Shown: positions 38,900 through 51,448, numbered from the stretch's first letter. The stretch: DNA of 64,000 bases from Urechis unicinctus (GCA_034190875.2 CM067349.1:12672095-12736094); one strand, 5' to 3'. Numbers and translations are program-made. Notes: generated by a model from the sequence alone, not told the origin.

Positions 38900-41800
38900 G
38901 CTTATCGATATGGACCCCGCGACGATGTACCGGGGCTTTTAGGGCTGTTTTGGTTCAAGCGAAGATTTTTTCAGGTAGGAGAATCATTTTTATGATAAAT
39001 TTCTTTCAATTTATCAAGAATATTTCATGGTTTTTTTCGATATCATATTATCGCCCACAATGAAGCGGTATTTAAATGACCTACACCTGTACACTGCCAC
39101 TGCACTGGTGGTGCGTTGACACGAATTTGTATGGATTATTTTTTTCCCTATTAACTATCAATGTGGAATTCAAAAAATATTAAAAAGAACATGGTTTCAC
39201 TGTCTGTATCTGGGTACATTATAAATTTACTTATAAATTCAATGCACAGTAGTCTACCTAGGGCTAGGATATCTCCTTTACTTAGTCTCATAATATTTTC
39301 ACATGATCATTCTTTTATTCAAACCATTATCAATATTGATTTATAAATTTTATCCATATAAATCAGTGTTTTTTTTAAATATCATGGTGATAGTATTTTC
39401 ATATCCAAACATGGTTGTGGTGATGATTTGGAACTTTACATTGTATTGTAATCTCACTACTTTTATCATATTATTGATTTTTTTGGTTTACTACAATTTA
39501 ACAAGTTTGGAAAATTAAATGCACACACTTAGAGATAACAAGTCATGTAAGTCATCAATCAAACTATCAGCCTTTTTTTTCAGAGAGCTAGGTATCGGGG
39601 AGGGTAACCTTATCAAACCAACTTCATGGGGTGCTGATAGGCTTAGTAGTAGTAAGCTAACCATGGGTATAATGGGACAGGTAGCACACAATTTCCCTAA
39701 GTTCCATCAAATGACTATAATCCAAAACATGCTCTCCATGCCCTAATCACTCTTGTTTTCAGTGCCCCAGAGTGTCTCTGTGACAGCCTTTGGAAGAAGG
39801 CAAGTCGAGAACAACAACAAGAGAAGTTAAGAATATCAGTACATAACCTTGAGATTTAATTTGCATTGTTTGCTGTTTACAAATACGACATGCAAAGTAT
39901 CCTGTTTGTGTGCATTCAAGTAAACAGATATGCAGTGACAATTCTGAGGTCTTAGTCAGGTTAACCAAAAAAAGTGAACTTAAAATATTATGAAGATCAT
40001 ACCTTCCAGGATTTGTAAAAGCGAGCTGATATTAATGCTAATTTTAACTGCCATGCAAATGAGGAGTTTTAATACATAATAGTTTGCAGTGCCATTTTAA
40101 TACTTGTCTCTGATTTCTGTTGTACTGCATGTCTCCAGACTATTGTAGTGCTTAATGACTGGTCGCTATTGTGAGGTTCAATCGATTATGATCGAACAAT
40201 GATAAAGTATATTACAATTATGAATGGTTTATTTTGTGAAGTAAAAACATTTGAAGTGGAGATATTATTTGTTATTGTTTATGATAGATTAATTATTCAC
40301 AATTAACATCCTCAAATATGCAACCAGAAGCCAAAAATTGAAACTTCGTGACAAAATTTTCCTAATTTTTGTTCCCACTTACCTTGCATGTACTTGCTGC
40401 AATTGATCCCTTTCAATACATGTTATATTTGTCAGAAATGGAATCCAAGCCAAACAATTATAAATTATTAAAAGATCATGATACAGTTTACTCCATGAAA
40501 TTAACCCGAGCGGTTTTCGAGATATTGCGAATTTAAGTAATTTACGTCGTCGCGCGGTGTTTTTTTGGCCAATTTTTCAAATTTCATTATCCGATGACTT
40601 GGTACTCAAAATAATAAATGATGTATTCAATATATTCAAACAATATTCAAGGCATATATTGTCCTCCAGGGCTACTTCATGGTACAATGGCTTAATTGGG
40701 GTTACATGCAAGGCTTAATTGTACACAAGTAATTGAAAATGAGAAAAAACATGTAATTTTCATGTGACACACCAAAATTAGAATGCAGTGAATGAATCGT
40801 GATATTCCTTGGACCGTAAAATTATAAAATGTGTACATTTTCATGTAAATATGTTACAATCTGGTTAATTTTGGGGCCAACTACAGGAAAAATGAATGGT
40901 TATTATGTACTTATCATATAAACACATATTTTGGACATTCAAAGTTGGTCATCTGTGCCATTATAGGTTTTTGGACAACAAATCAGAAAATGACCCTATA
41001 TTTTGGACCGAAAAATCTCAATAACTTTTGAACGGTTGAAGATATTTAAAAAATTCCAACTGTTTTGAGTTTCCCAAACCAATCCCCTTTTGATAGAGCC
41101 GTTTTTAATGTTATGCATCATATTTGAAAAAAATTGTTGTCCACCCTAGGGTAAGCCAAAACCCTGGGCGTTGCTGAGTTTTGCAGCAACTACTATGCAA
41201 CTGGAAGGAAATAACGGAGATGGGTGGGCAATTAACAAGTTTCCGATTTACTGTCCAGAGACAGCAATGGACCAACATTTATGATCATACATACAATTAT
41301 AACTAACAATTACAAATACGTCAAATGGCGCGAAACAGAGTCTCGTCGACCACAACAAATCCGGGGTCTATGCTCCGTGGATCACACTGAGGGATCCATA
41401 CTTCTGGCTTTAGCCACACAACAATACTAACATGCAAAATAGTGAAACTCACGATAATATTAGTCTCAAACAAAAGCGTCTATATTCTTCAAAGCCAATT
41501 TCACGAGTGCCTAGCAGACGCTCTCTCGTTTTTAAACTGGCGCGATCCAATGTAAACAAAAACTAAAATCACTACACATAGCAAACCAAATAACGGAGGT
41601 GTACAACAATAATTAATATTAAGATTGTTACATAGCGGTACATGGTAGCAATCACATAAACACAGTAAACATTAGAAAAGAACACATTTATATCCACTAA
41701 GGAAAACAGAATAAAACGGGACTACACCGCGACGCAGTCCACGAAAGTCGCTATGCGGCTCGAACAAGTAAACAGTAATTCTGGAGGGGCAACTCGACTC

Positions 41801-42007
41801 GGGGGGTGCAACCCTCCCCTTTTTTTTACATAAACACAGATCAGCTGATCGGTCGGCTGGAACCGAATATAAGGATTCAAAGCATATTTAAACAGAATGA
41901 TCATCTACAGACAAGTAGAAATAGTTTATTTCCTTTCTGACTTAAATAAGCAACAATAATTAAGCATAATCGGGAACCATGATCCTCTTCAAGTGAACTT
42001 TTGTAAC
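38900..42007. other. AT-rich intergenic stretch; no gene recognised
   Basis: Long A/T runs and short frames without motifs. A GC-richer patch at 41.72-41.86 kb with C8 and T8 runs shows no coding signal. Confidence 0.45.
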
Positions 42008-42670
<663 letters not shown>

Positions 42671-42999
42671 CATTTGACCCCCAGTGGTGATATTAGTGAT
42701 AGCCCCCTTTCTATGATTGGTTAACCCATAAAAAAGTAGTCCTTGAATATTTGTTTCATAATTATGTTTCCCAAATATTGATGCATGCAAGCTAACAAGC
42801 AAGATAAGTACTGACCCCCCTCCCACCCACGCACAGTTAGTAAGTTTGAACGGTGCCTATCAAAGACACAACAAAGATACCAAATCCAGCTCGGTCTGTC
42901 AAATGGCATTAAATGTAGTACCATGTCATTCTTGCGGGAAGAACTGTGTGAGATGTTGTAAGAGTGGATACTTTTTACCCTTTTCTGCATTTACACATG
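42671..42999. other. Spacer between satellite and Ty3/gypsy element; nothing recognised
   Basis: No reading frame with a motif is seen, and there is no similarity to the neighbouring LTR. Confidence 0.4.
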
Positions 43000-43010
43000 T
43001 GTTATGATAT

Positions 43011-43105
43011 TAATCGGTAGATGGTGCATATATTGGTAAATAGTGTCACAAATCGGTAAATGTTGTCATAAATTGGTAATGTTGTCATAAATCGGTTATG
43101 TGCAT
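43011..43105. repeat. 20-bp tandem repeat, about 4.5 units
   Basis: Units like ATCGGTAAATGTTGTCATAA and ATTGGTAATGTTGTCATAA run up to and overlap the last codons of the integrase frame. Confidence 0.85.
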
Positions 43106-44797
43106 CTTTCGCGCCAGAGACTTGGTGGCGCTGTTGATTTTGTCCTCAAAAATCCACTCAGATTGTCCGCCTGCAAACATGATGTTATACTTTACTTTAT
43201 TTGAAAATCGAGGAACCTTTGATCCAATCAATTTTACTACATCATGTGTCTTCCCATCCTTACGTACAGCTTGTGGCTTGTGGGAAGTTTTGGTTAAGGC
43301 GGTTGGTGGTAGGATATCTTGTTGGGAGGGAGCATTTGCACGTGTTGTTACGAATGATTGTTTGCATGTACGCCGTCGGGGCAGAAGGCTTGGTCTATTA
43401 GCCATGGAGGGTGTTGAAGGGGTCGCGTGGACAACGCTGGGGCTAGCGAATCTGTCAGCAGTCCGATCGACTCTAGGGCGTAACCCTGCTCTGCGGGGCA
43501 CATCGTCAGGCACGTCCGAGTCCGAATCGTCATTGTCTGTTGCAGCTTGATTAAAGCTGTCGCTGGGAAGATCCTCTTCCGATAGATCCCCGAGATCTTC
43601 AACGTTCAAAGGGTCCCATTTGTTGGTCTTTGCCCTTATGTGTCCCTTCTTCAAACGCATAACATTGACTGTCTTGTCCAAGTGCTTTCCGTCTGATAGG
43701 CGTTTTAATTTAACCGTGGCGGGGGTTGCATATCCGACAAAGAAGAAAGGCCCATGAAAATTTTTCTGCAATTTCTTTTTCGTTTTTCTTACTCGAATTT
43801 TTGGTTGGTACACGTATACTGCGTCACCGGCTTCGATTGGGTTGACTTTGGTCGTTTTGTCATGTTGCTCTTTCATTTTGGTTTGTTGTTCGACTAGGTG
43901 CTGTTCGGCAAATTTGGAAATTTCCGCTTGTGTTTGCAGCATTTCGACAATGTGATCCTTGTATGTGTTGGGGGTTTTGAGGGGGTCTGGAAGATCCATC
44001 TCCGCTGGTAGCACGGGCATTCTGCCGAACACTAACATGTAGCTTGAATAGCCAAGTGGTTGGTTGTCAGAAGTGTTTAGAGCAAATACTAATGGCATTA
44101 GGTGCTGGTCCCAGTCTGTTTGCTTAGGACTGACATAATTCCTAAGAAGATTTAGTATGGAGCGCTGACAACGTTCCGTTTGACCTTGACTTTGAGCATG
44201 GTACGCCGAACTGAAACTTTGCTTAATTTTGAAAAGGGAGCTAATGAAAGCGGATCCATTATCGGAGAGAAGTCGCTTGGGTGCACCATAGACACAGATG
44301 ACTCTCTCGTAAAAACCCTTAGCAATTGATTTGGCTGTGATGTCACGAGTCGGCCATGCGATGACATAGCGACTGTATTGGTCTGTGACACACACCATAT
44401 GCTCGTTACCCAAGCGCGTTTTCGGTAATGGGCCGACTGTGTCGATTGTCATAGTGTGGAACGGTCCTGGGGCAGGCTCACGGATGATAAGTGGGGGCCG
44501 AATAGAGGCATTGGAACTTTTGGATGCATTGCAGGACTTACATGTGTGAACATATTCGTTTATGTCCCTGATCATCCCGATCCAAGTATAACGCGGCCGC
44601 ATGACTGAAATCATTCGCGAAGCGCCCAGATGTCCGCCTAGAGGTGCATCGTGATGCATTTTGAGGAAATGTTCCTTGAGGTTTTGAGGGATGACTAACT
44701 GTGCCATTGCTTTATTTGGTTTCGGTCCCTGTGATGTTAATATGTGATACAGGAGATCGTCAGCAATAAAATAGTTTTGCTCGCGTTTGAGCAGCAC
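43085..44797 (-). CDS. Ty3/gypsy integrase region of pol (fossil element)
   Basis: A 570-codon frame without interruption. In order it shows the zinc-binding H2C2 region (H-x-H in KMHHDAPLGGHLG, then CKSCN), the catalytic core (TIDTVGPLP, SDNGSAF and the later Glu in SQGQTERCQRS), and a C-terminal GPY/F-like barrel (AGDAVYVYQP, FHGPFFFVGY). A long charged tail ends MHITDL. Integrase joins retrotransposon cDNA ends to host DNA. The frame stays open above the first Met for a short distance towards the adjoining LTR. It reads opposite to the LTR's own signals. Frames on the other strand here are shadows. Confidence 0.93.
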   Translation of the reverse strand: MLLKREQNYFIADDLLYHILTSQGPKPNKAMAQLVIPQNLKEHFLKMHHDAPLGGHLGASRMISVMRPRYTWIGMIRDINEYVHTCKSCNASKSSNASIRPPLIIREPAPGPFHTMTIDTVGPLPKTRLGNEHMVCVTDQYSRYVIAWPTRDITAKSIAKGFYERVICVYGAPKRLLSDNGSAFISSLFKIKQSFSSAYHAQSQGQTERCQRSILNLLRNYVSPKQTDWDQHLMPLVFALNTSDNQPLGYSSYMLVFGRMPVLPAEMDLPDPLKTPNTYKDHIVEMLQTQAEISKFAEQHLVEQQTKMKEQHDKTTKVNPIEAGDAVYVYQPKIRVRKTKKKLQKNFHGPFFFVGYATPATVKLKRLSDGKHLDKTVNVMRLKKGHIRAKTNKWDPLNVEDLGDLSEEDLPSDSFNQAATDNDDSDSDVPDDVPRRAGLRPRVDRTADRFASPSVVHATPSTPSMANRPSLLPRRRTCKQSFVTTRANAPSQQDILPPTALTKTSHKPQAVRKDGKTHDVVKLIGSKVPRFSNKVKYNIMFAGGQSEWIFEDKINSATKSLARKMHITDL

Positions 44798-44849
44798 GTC
44801 TGCCTCTTGTTTATTGGTGGGAGTTCGACTTAACTATGGTTGGGGAGGA

Positions 44850-45439
44850 TGTTATGATATTAATCTAGCTCTTATGACTTTTGAAACGCTCCCCCTCTTT
44901 TCCATTGTCAGCATGACATGTTTCCCTAGCCCGGGGATACTTCCGCCCTTAAGACGGGGGTGTGACCCTGATAATAGACCTGGCTGGTACCTTTTCCCAT
45001 TGGCCAATGACCCTTCGAGCCCACGCCCCATGTGAGCAGTTGGGGTTGACCTTTGTGAAGGGGGACCGGCTATACCTGGACCAATGGGAGGCCAGCTGTG
45101 GGTGTGGTTCCGAGCGTAATCCAATGCCGGAACCCCGATAAAATAGCTGGCCTCGCGGAAGTACAGGGAGAAATACCTAGCGAAGAGACGAAGTATCTGA
45201 ACAAGATTCTGACCCGAGATTCCAGAGAAAGCTATTAAGCTAAAACTCGAATAAACCAACAACAACTCAACTCCTGGACTCGTGTGTTTTCTCTGGCTAG
45301 TGTCCCCACTCAAGCAACTACAAGCAGCTACAATATTCCTATATACGAAGGAGTGCGCAGAAATACGAATAACCAAGAAATATAAGTATAACAAGAATAT
45401 AGCTATATAGGAGGAAATATAGTTATAACACATGTTCAA
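44850..45439 (+). mobile_element. LTR of the Ty3/gypsy element, plus orientation
   Basis: It starts TGTTAT and ends ATAACA, a short inverted terminal pair. GGTTGGGGAGGA, a good polypurine tract, lies directly before it, as for a 3' LTR on the plus strand. Inside are a TATA-like GATAAAATAGC (about 45138) and AATAAA (about 45251) followed by a CTCCTGGACTCGTGTG stretch. All these signals point to plus orientation. Confidence 0.8.
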
Positions 45440-45877
45440 CAACAAATTGTAAATACGAGCTGATGTCAGAGGTCGATCAGTTTCAATAATAGTCATTTTT
45501 ACTGGGCGGGGATCGCATAGCTCGCAGTCACCACTTCTCGGAAACGGTGTCTATTTATCTTTTATCGTCGGTAGACAGACCTATCCTGGTGCAGCTAAAG
45601 CCGCGTCTTTAATAGCATCAAATTACACGACGCTTCAACCGTAAGTCAGAGACCTGTGGTTTATAGCTGTAAAGGACATCAAAGACGTCGCCGAAGGTGT
45701 CAAGCGTATTCTGAACTTCTCTCAAGTTCATCTGAACGCTGTCACTTCGTAATGAGCACATTTGAAACAGAGATTATCATAAAATAGTGATCCAAAATGC
45801 TGCCAACTACATTCATCTCCAGTCGTCTGGAGAGTATTCTATAAGAACATCAGTAATCACCAGATATCTTTTCGAAG
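45440..45877. other. Spacer between LTR element and MITE; nothing recognised
   Basis: No coding segment or repeat is seen. Confidence 0.4.
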
Positions 45878-45881
45878 TTAA

Positions 45882-46877
45882 AGAGGCTGTTCAGCCTCAT
45901 ATAAGGCAATCAGGGATCATTTGGTAAATACATTACTACGCTCGATGCGGTTACGAAATAATGCCGTCGTTTATTTGGTGCGTCAAATTTTACTTCATCC
46001 AAAATTATGCTGGTAATTTTTAAACATATTTGTTTCACTGGAAATCCAAAAGATGTACAGTAGAAGGCTATTTCATTTAGCTGTGTCAGTGCATCGATAA
46101 CGATACCTCCCTAAAACCATCAGCCGCTCGTTTGTCGGCTGTAAATCACTACGCGCGCCTTATAACTACCTCGCTACGGATGTGTATATTTCCGCTCAAG
46201 TTTCAAAATGTAGTTTTCTTCAAATCAAGGTTGTGGGCAACACCAACACGATAAATAGTAACTTTTGTCCCACCATATGGTACCTTTTATCATACAATGG
46301 AATTAAGCACACTGTATTCGTCATCATCTAACACCGAAAAATTTCCCGCCGACGCTCGCTGGAGATTGAAACTGAAACCTCACTGTTGTCCGTCCGCAAA
46401 CACAACTCAGCTGCGATGTTAATGAAGTTTTCATTGAAGGGAGGTCCGGTCACCGTTAGCCCTGCCGATTAAAATGGATCCAAAACGTTTGCCACATTAA
46501 TAAATCCGGCGTTCGAAACGTCGAGCGTTCCATATTGTACTCGGGAGGTACTCAATGAACAATTGCCCATTCAGTCTGCGTAGGCTGCAGATTACGAGAG
46601 ACTTGAGACCCCAAGCTGTTCCACTTCCACAACCCATTTACCCGTTGCGGTGATATTGGAGGGACTGAGGTAAAGTGCTACAAGAGATACCCCCTCGCAA
46701 TCGTAATTTCTCACAACAACAAAACTGCAGACGGCGGGAGTTAGGATCTACTTTCAAAGACCGCAGCGCCGCGTAGCGAGTGAAAGTCTGAAAATGTAAC
46801 ATTTTTGGTTTCCAAGGTGCTGTTACCAAGCAGCTTGCTAGGCAACCACTTTCCTTATATGGGGCTGAACAGTCTCT
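45882..46877. mobile_element. 996-bp non-autonomous DNA transposon (MITE-like), TTAA target duplication
   Basis: TTAA occurs at 45878-45881 and at 46878-46881. Directly inside, the left end reads AGAGGCTGTTCAGCCTCATA and the right end, reverse-complemented, AGAGACTGTTCAGCCCCATA; about 25 terminal bases match with two differences. The left end also contains a perfect hairpin, GAGGCTG/CAGCCTC. No transposase is seen. TTAA targets are used by piggyBac and Kolobok families; the AGAG start does not fit piggyBac (usually CCY), so Kolobok-like is the better guess. Confidence 0.85.
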
Positions 46878-46927
46878 TTAATGTGGGTGACTGTTGCTAC
46901 ACCATGTCATCACTGTCCCCTTCTTAG

Positions 46928-47409
46928 TGGAAAACACCCCAGCTGAAAACTTTCCTTAACGATAGGGGAATCCCTTGCTCGAGTTATAAGAAAACTGGGC
47001 TAGTAGAATTAGTAAGAAATACCTGCAGCACCGTACACATTGTGAAATTGGTCGGGGAAGATGATGGAGTAAATATTTAAAATGAATTAAGAACTATTAG
47101 CATAGAGGGTCAGCAAGTCAATTTCCCAGATGCCAACAAACTTTCTGCATGGCAGGCCGACATGTCAAATGCAACTGAGCTTACTGAGGCTTACTGTCTT
47201 ATTTATTTGATGACCAAGTGCAAATTGAGTCCTAGGAGGGTGGCATCATTTGAAAGCGAAAGGGGATATTATCAGCTGTTCCTCAACAGATACATAAATG
47301 CAGTTGAATATAAATTCCTGAATCATTGTAGGTGTTATATTGGGGTAAATGTGTTAGGAAGCAGTCCCAGTCCGAGCAACCATACAGTGTACCATAGAGT
47401 CTGCTGGAT
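46928..47409 (+). pseudogene. SAP-domain exon followed by a SWIM/YqaJ-type N-terminal region
   Basis: The exon is bounded by the acceptor CCCCTTCTTAG (to 46927) and the donor GTAAGT (47410). It starts WKTPQLKTFLNDRGIPCSSY followed by KKTGLVELV, a clear SAP DNA-binding motif. After one in-frame TAA near 47080 the same frame continues (PDANKLSAWQADM, SERGYYQLFLNRYINAVEY, NHTVYHRVCW). This resembles the region before the SWIM finger in SAP/SWIM/YqaJ proteins that are multi-copy in invertebrate genomes; that last link is from memory. No further exon was found, so it is a decayed remnant or partial gene. The TTAA-flanked MITE ends 50 bp upstream. Confidence 0.55.
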
Positions 47410-48593
47410 GTAAGTGCACTGTGTAATTCTCAATTTATATGGTTAGAATATTTAACTTATGAAGTTGAATACAGATATGTCCTACATCTTATCAATATGT
47501 ATGAATACCTATGAAGACTTGCTGGTACAACATAAACGTTGTGTTTTGTTTTATTTGGTGTTGTGGTTTGGTGGAAAAGAGGTTAAAAGTTTCCTATTTA
47601 TTTTCTCAGCCCACTACGGCGCAAGTAAACCTGGGCATGGTTGCTTCCTCGCAGTCTATATAGTCTATACAATAATATTCTCAAACAATTTTCCCTAACT
47701 AACACCAGCATAAAACATAAAACAACGAATATTCACCACAGCTTATATCACTACATTCCACATCGTGTATTTCGTTTGCGTTTTGGAAAAACATGCCCCT
47801 ACGACCGGTTGAAAAATCATTACCGCCGCATGACGGCCGCGACGGAAACCTGAGAATATGAAAGCAGGAATTAGACACGTCTATTATTCATGGGAAAATC
47901 CGGTATGCTTCGTCGAGTTTGCTGTTGCTCATGCCGTCTTGAACTTTCTATCTTAGACGCCTTACCTTTCACACCTGCACGACTTCCAGCCATTATTGGT
48001 GAGTTTACCATATCTCTACAGAGATATTTTATCAACACATGACAGGGTCATTACGGGTTAGTCAGTCGATGAATATAATGAATGTAAGTGAACTAGTGAC
48101 TTTGTGGATACGTAAAATATGTGATTTATTGCCTCCGCGCAGTAAATGCACATGACTTTACATTAGGTGTCGGGGGTAGAGGGGTAGGGACTGAACTATT
48201 GTATGGAAGATGTGAGTGAGTTAGAGATTGAGTTGGTAAGTTATACGTCCTAAACAGCCGACTTATAAAACCATGTATAATGGACCATGAACAGCCCTAG
48301 CCGCGAACGACGGTAATATAAATATATACCGTCGTGATTGAGGATATGTGGGTCGTGTGGCAATTTTTGTATTTCGCGTGCATATAGCTTCTCATCAATG
48401 TTGTGTACTTACGTAAATATATATGTCGACAAATGAGATATCCGCTTCTCCGCACTATTTTGGTTATCCACTGGCTCGTGGTTATTTAGCAATTGTCAAA
48501 TGAACATTTAGAATCACAACTTTCATTCGCGGCAGCCCCAGTTTTGGAGATATGACGTCACATTACGCAGTTTCATTTTCACTCGCCATGTGG

Positions 48594-48815
48594 CTGCAGG
48601 TCCCGGAGGAGGGGGCACTTAAGTATATAGAGGTAGTATACATGTGTTGGGGTAGGTTTTTTCGGCCTCCCGACGGGTTTTGTTGACCTCATAATTGTAC
48701 GATGGGGTATGCTCTTGCCATTTCTACCTTGTATGACGGGTACAGGTTTTTGAGATCCCGGGGCACAACCCTACGTAGGACAAGGCCAAGTGCCCCCTCC
48801 AGACTACGGGAATCA
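48594..48815. mobile_element. Possible short MITE, about 220 bp
   Basis: The left end has TCCCGGAGGAGGGGGCACTT and the right end, reverse-complemented, TCCCGTAGTCTGGAGGGGGC then ACTT. The shared core GGAGGGGGCACTT is 13 bp. No target duplication is clear. Confidence 0.45.
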
Positions 48816-49197
48816 ATAAGTGTTATCTTTTTTTAAATGTCAATGTGATATCGTTGAATACATATCGCCCTTCAAAGTAGATATTTCCAAAAGATAATCA
48901 TTGACAAAATGACACATATACTCAAATAATAAAATTCAAAAAGAAAAAGTTTGCTGGCGAGGAACCTTGTCTGCGCATGCGCGCAGAAACCGATCTTGTC
49001 GTTCAAAATAAACATGAACTTTTCAGAATTTGTGTGGCCGGATTAAATCGCCTTTGACGAAATCTCACACGTAAACTAACTCAACTTGTTAATAAACATT
49101 CATTTATGTGAAAAATTATTCTTCATATGTACATTTGTGTAATTATCGTGTATAATTGGAACTCATGTATGGTTCACGCGCATTCGTTTACGATCTT

Positions 49198-49223
49198 TGC
49201 ACGACGTTAATAAACGTCGTGCA
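49198..49223. other. Perfect 11-bp inverted repeat with 4-base loop
   Basis: TGCACGACGTT at 49198-49208 is the exact reverse complement of AACGTCGTGCA at 49213-49223, with loop AATA. It could form a hairpin or bind a dimeric protein; nothing nearby shows a use. Confidence 0.9.
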
Positions 49224-50440
49224 CGTCTAGATCAGCCCGCTTACTCTGTTCAAAGGCTATAGAGCATTTGGCATGGCCGCTTTCTGAGATGTGCACAAGG
49301 ACGCGGTGCGTCTGAGTCTGTTTCCCCAGATCATTCACGTGACCATGCGATAAATTACTCCTCGCGATGGTACCTAAACGCAATAATCAAGCGCATCTTA
49401 GCACCAAATGATCGCCGTGTATATTAAGCTACTGTGATGGAAATTACACACGGGCTGTGCTGAAGTTGCTAGGGGGATGACGCTGTTTTCATTTAGTGCC
49501 TCATTTGTGGCCGTGTTCGGTTGTGATTGTAGGTGACTAAACACGCGGTCAATGCTCCATCGTATTCGGTACGAAAATAAGGAAGTATTGGAGACTGTCA
49601 GCCTATTTACAGTAGAGTGCAAAAACTTTCACACAAATAATTTCGCCATTGTACTAATTTGTTGCACAACCAGATATGCGATATGTAGCTGTCTAATCTT
49701 TGTAGCTCGGCATTGAATTAAATAACGGATATAGTAAATGTCATGATAAATATAGAGACAACAAGGAGAACCAGCTGATTTTGCGAGTTTAGTATGATTA
49801 ACTTTCTCCAACAGACTTCTTTAATATAGATAAACGGAAGAGAACCTCACACGGATAAAAGTTCAAGGATTTTATGAAAAGCATTGTAGCTTTAAAAACA
49901 AAACAAATAGCAAAAGATAAACCTCTCTCTGTTGATAATAAAAAACAAGCAAGTTAATATAACACTAGATGACGAAAGAATGTCGGCCCAGTGGGCACAA
50001 CACGTAGAATCCACGTGGAAAATACATGGAAAAACTGGTGTAATACACTGAAATGCACAACCGAATTTTTGTTATCTAATTTTGACGATAATTTTTAAGT
50101 GACACTAATATGACCAAACTCGCAAATTTTTCTGTGTGACGTCACCTAATTGACATAAAGCAGTCAACTTCGTCTGGGTAAATGGCTTTCATCAGTAAAC
50201 CACTAAACGAAATGAGTGAATGAGTTAGATGACGTCATACAGGAAAGTCTGCGAGTTCGATCGGTAATATCTCGGCAACCAGTTATGACATCTCAGTTAT
50301 ACTAGGGTCAAAATGTCACAAAATCATCTTCAAAATTAGATGACAACACAAATTTGAATTTTGCATGTCAGTGACCCTTTAAGTAAATGATCTAGCATAA
50401 TCTGTTAAAAAATCTAAATGTGTGAGTATATCAAGAAAAA

Positions 50441-51448
50441 TTACCAATAGGCAATATTTAAACTTTTTCTCTTGGGTGCATTCCTTAGTCGGCTGGCTAG
50501 TAAGACATTAACATCAGCCTCGGTGAAACCATGACTTTTCACTACACTATCTGCACAGTACAAAGAGGACAATTTAAGCTATCTAATTTCATACATCGTA
50601 CAACTGATTTTGATTCCTTAGTGTGTATCATTTAATCCAGATACTATCATGGACTTAGCCAATGGTGAACCTACCAACAATTAGTTTGCAGAGTGCCATT
50701 TTCTCAAAGCTGGCTTTGCCACCTCTTGACCCTTTCATGTTAAGCTTGCACTTAAGGGAATTAGAGATAAATCTGCAAGCAAAATGTCTGACTGAATACA
50801 ATTGGTGCACGAAAATGTCTTAAACATTGCCAATGCGGACAAAATGCATATGTGAAAGTTGCTTGGATCATTTATGTACACATCATATACATCTACAGGA
50901 TGAGAGAGAATCTCACCTGCTTGTCAAATTGTTCACCATATCACTGCTACCACCAATTTTCATACACTTCTGAAACTGGCACAAAAATGTGACATTTACC
51001 CAATGTGTTTGAATTAACTGTCTAATTTAAATTGTTGGTTCAGAGTATTCATTTGCATATATATAAATGATTATTTATGCAAAAATAAACAAGTCAGAAT
51101 CACCCAGTAATAGCAAAGTAAATGACCACAAAACCACAAGGAATAATTCAAAAGCATGTTAGTTGAATTGGGTGTAACAGTCATTCCAGACAATACAGAA
51201 TATGATAATATGGAGGCATTTTTGTGGAAAATATTTCATTGCTGTTTATTAGATCTGACACCCACTGCAATTTTACATACCCACTTATTCTTTCTCTGGT
51301 TGTCCATCAACTGCTCATTGAAATGTTGAAGTTCTTCAGTGCTGTTCATCTGCACAGCTTCAGGAAGCTGTTTGCCACTATCGGCCAGCTCTCCTGTCTG
51401 TTCAGTATATCCCTGATTTGAGGAGATGTAGGCAGCGCTTCTGAAAAC
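50441..51448 (-). CDS. DUF4806-domain protein, four 3' exons
   Basis: Minus-strand exons 51448-51281, 50975-50917, 50772-50675 and 50550-50441 join in consistent phases (0, 2, 1) with standard donors (GTATGT, GTGAGA, GTAGGT) and acceptors, ending at TAA. Joined motifs in order: MNSTEELQHFNEQLMDNQRK, FQKCMKIGGSSDMVNNLTSR, MKGSRGGKASFEKMALCKLI, then SHGFTEADVNVLLASRLRNA and PKRKSL. This is the layout of DUF4806: a leucine-patterned EEL helix, a GG-containing turn, GKxxF, and a closing helix with an A-P-K/R end. Function of the domain is unknown. The 5' exons were not found; the 30-bp minisatellite lies where they would be expected. No break is seen in the four exons. Confidence 0.7.

Larger units (their letters stand above)
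43000..45439. mobile_element. Ty3/gypsy LTR retrotransposon, rearranged and incomplete
   Basis: Both limits look like element ends: TGTTATGATATTAATC at 43000 and ATAACA ending at 45439, with CATG directly outside each side as a possible target duplication. One 590-bp LTR (44850-45439) starts with the same 16 bases as position 43000. Between are about 90 bp of a 20-bp tandem repeat and a minus-strand integrase region. gag, protease and reverse transcriptase are absent, and only one full LTR is present, so the element is incomplete. The integrase reads without interruption, which suggests a fairly young insertion. Confidence 0.75.
47410..49986. other. Intergenic stretch with small structures; no gene recognised
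   Basis: Apart from the short inverted-repeat element near 48.6-48.8 kb and the palindrome at 49.2 kb, one GC-richer patch near 48.97 kb contains TGCGCATGCGC, an NRF-1-type site. No start codon or coding exon can be tied to it. Confidence 0.4.

Noticed and set aside
43098-43550. Plus-strand frame opposite the integrase
   Set aside because: Antisense shadow; the minus frame carries all integrase motifs.
44787-45496. Frames over the LTR (plus 82 codons, minus 214 codons)
   Set aside because: They lie across LTR control sequence and match no retroelement protein.
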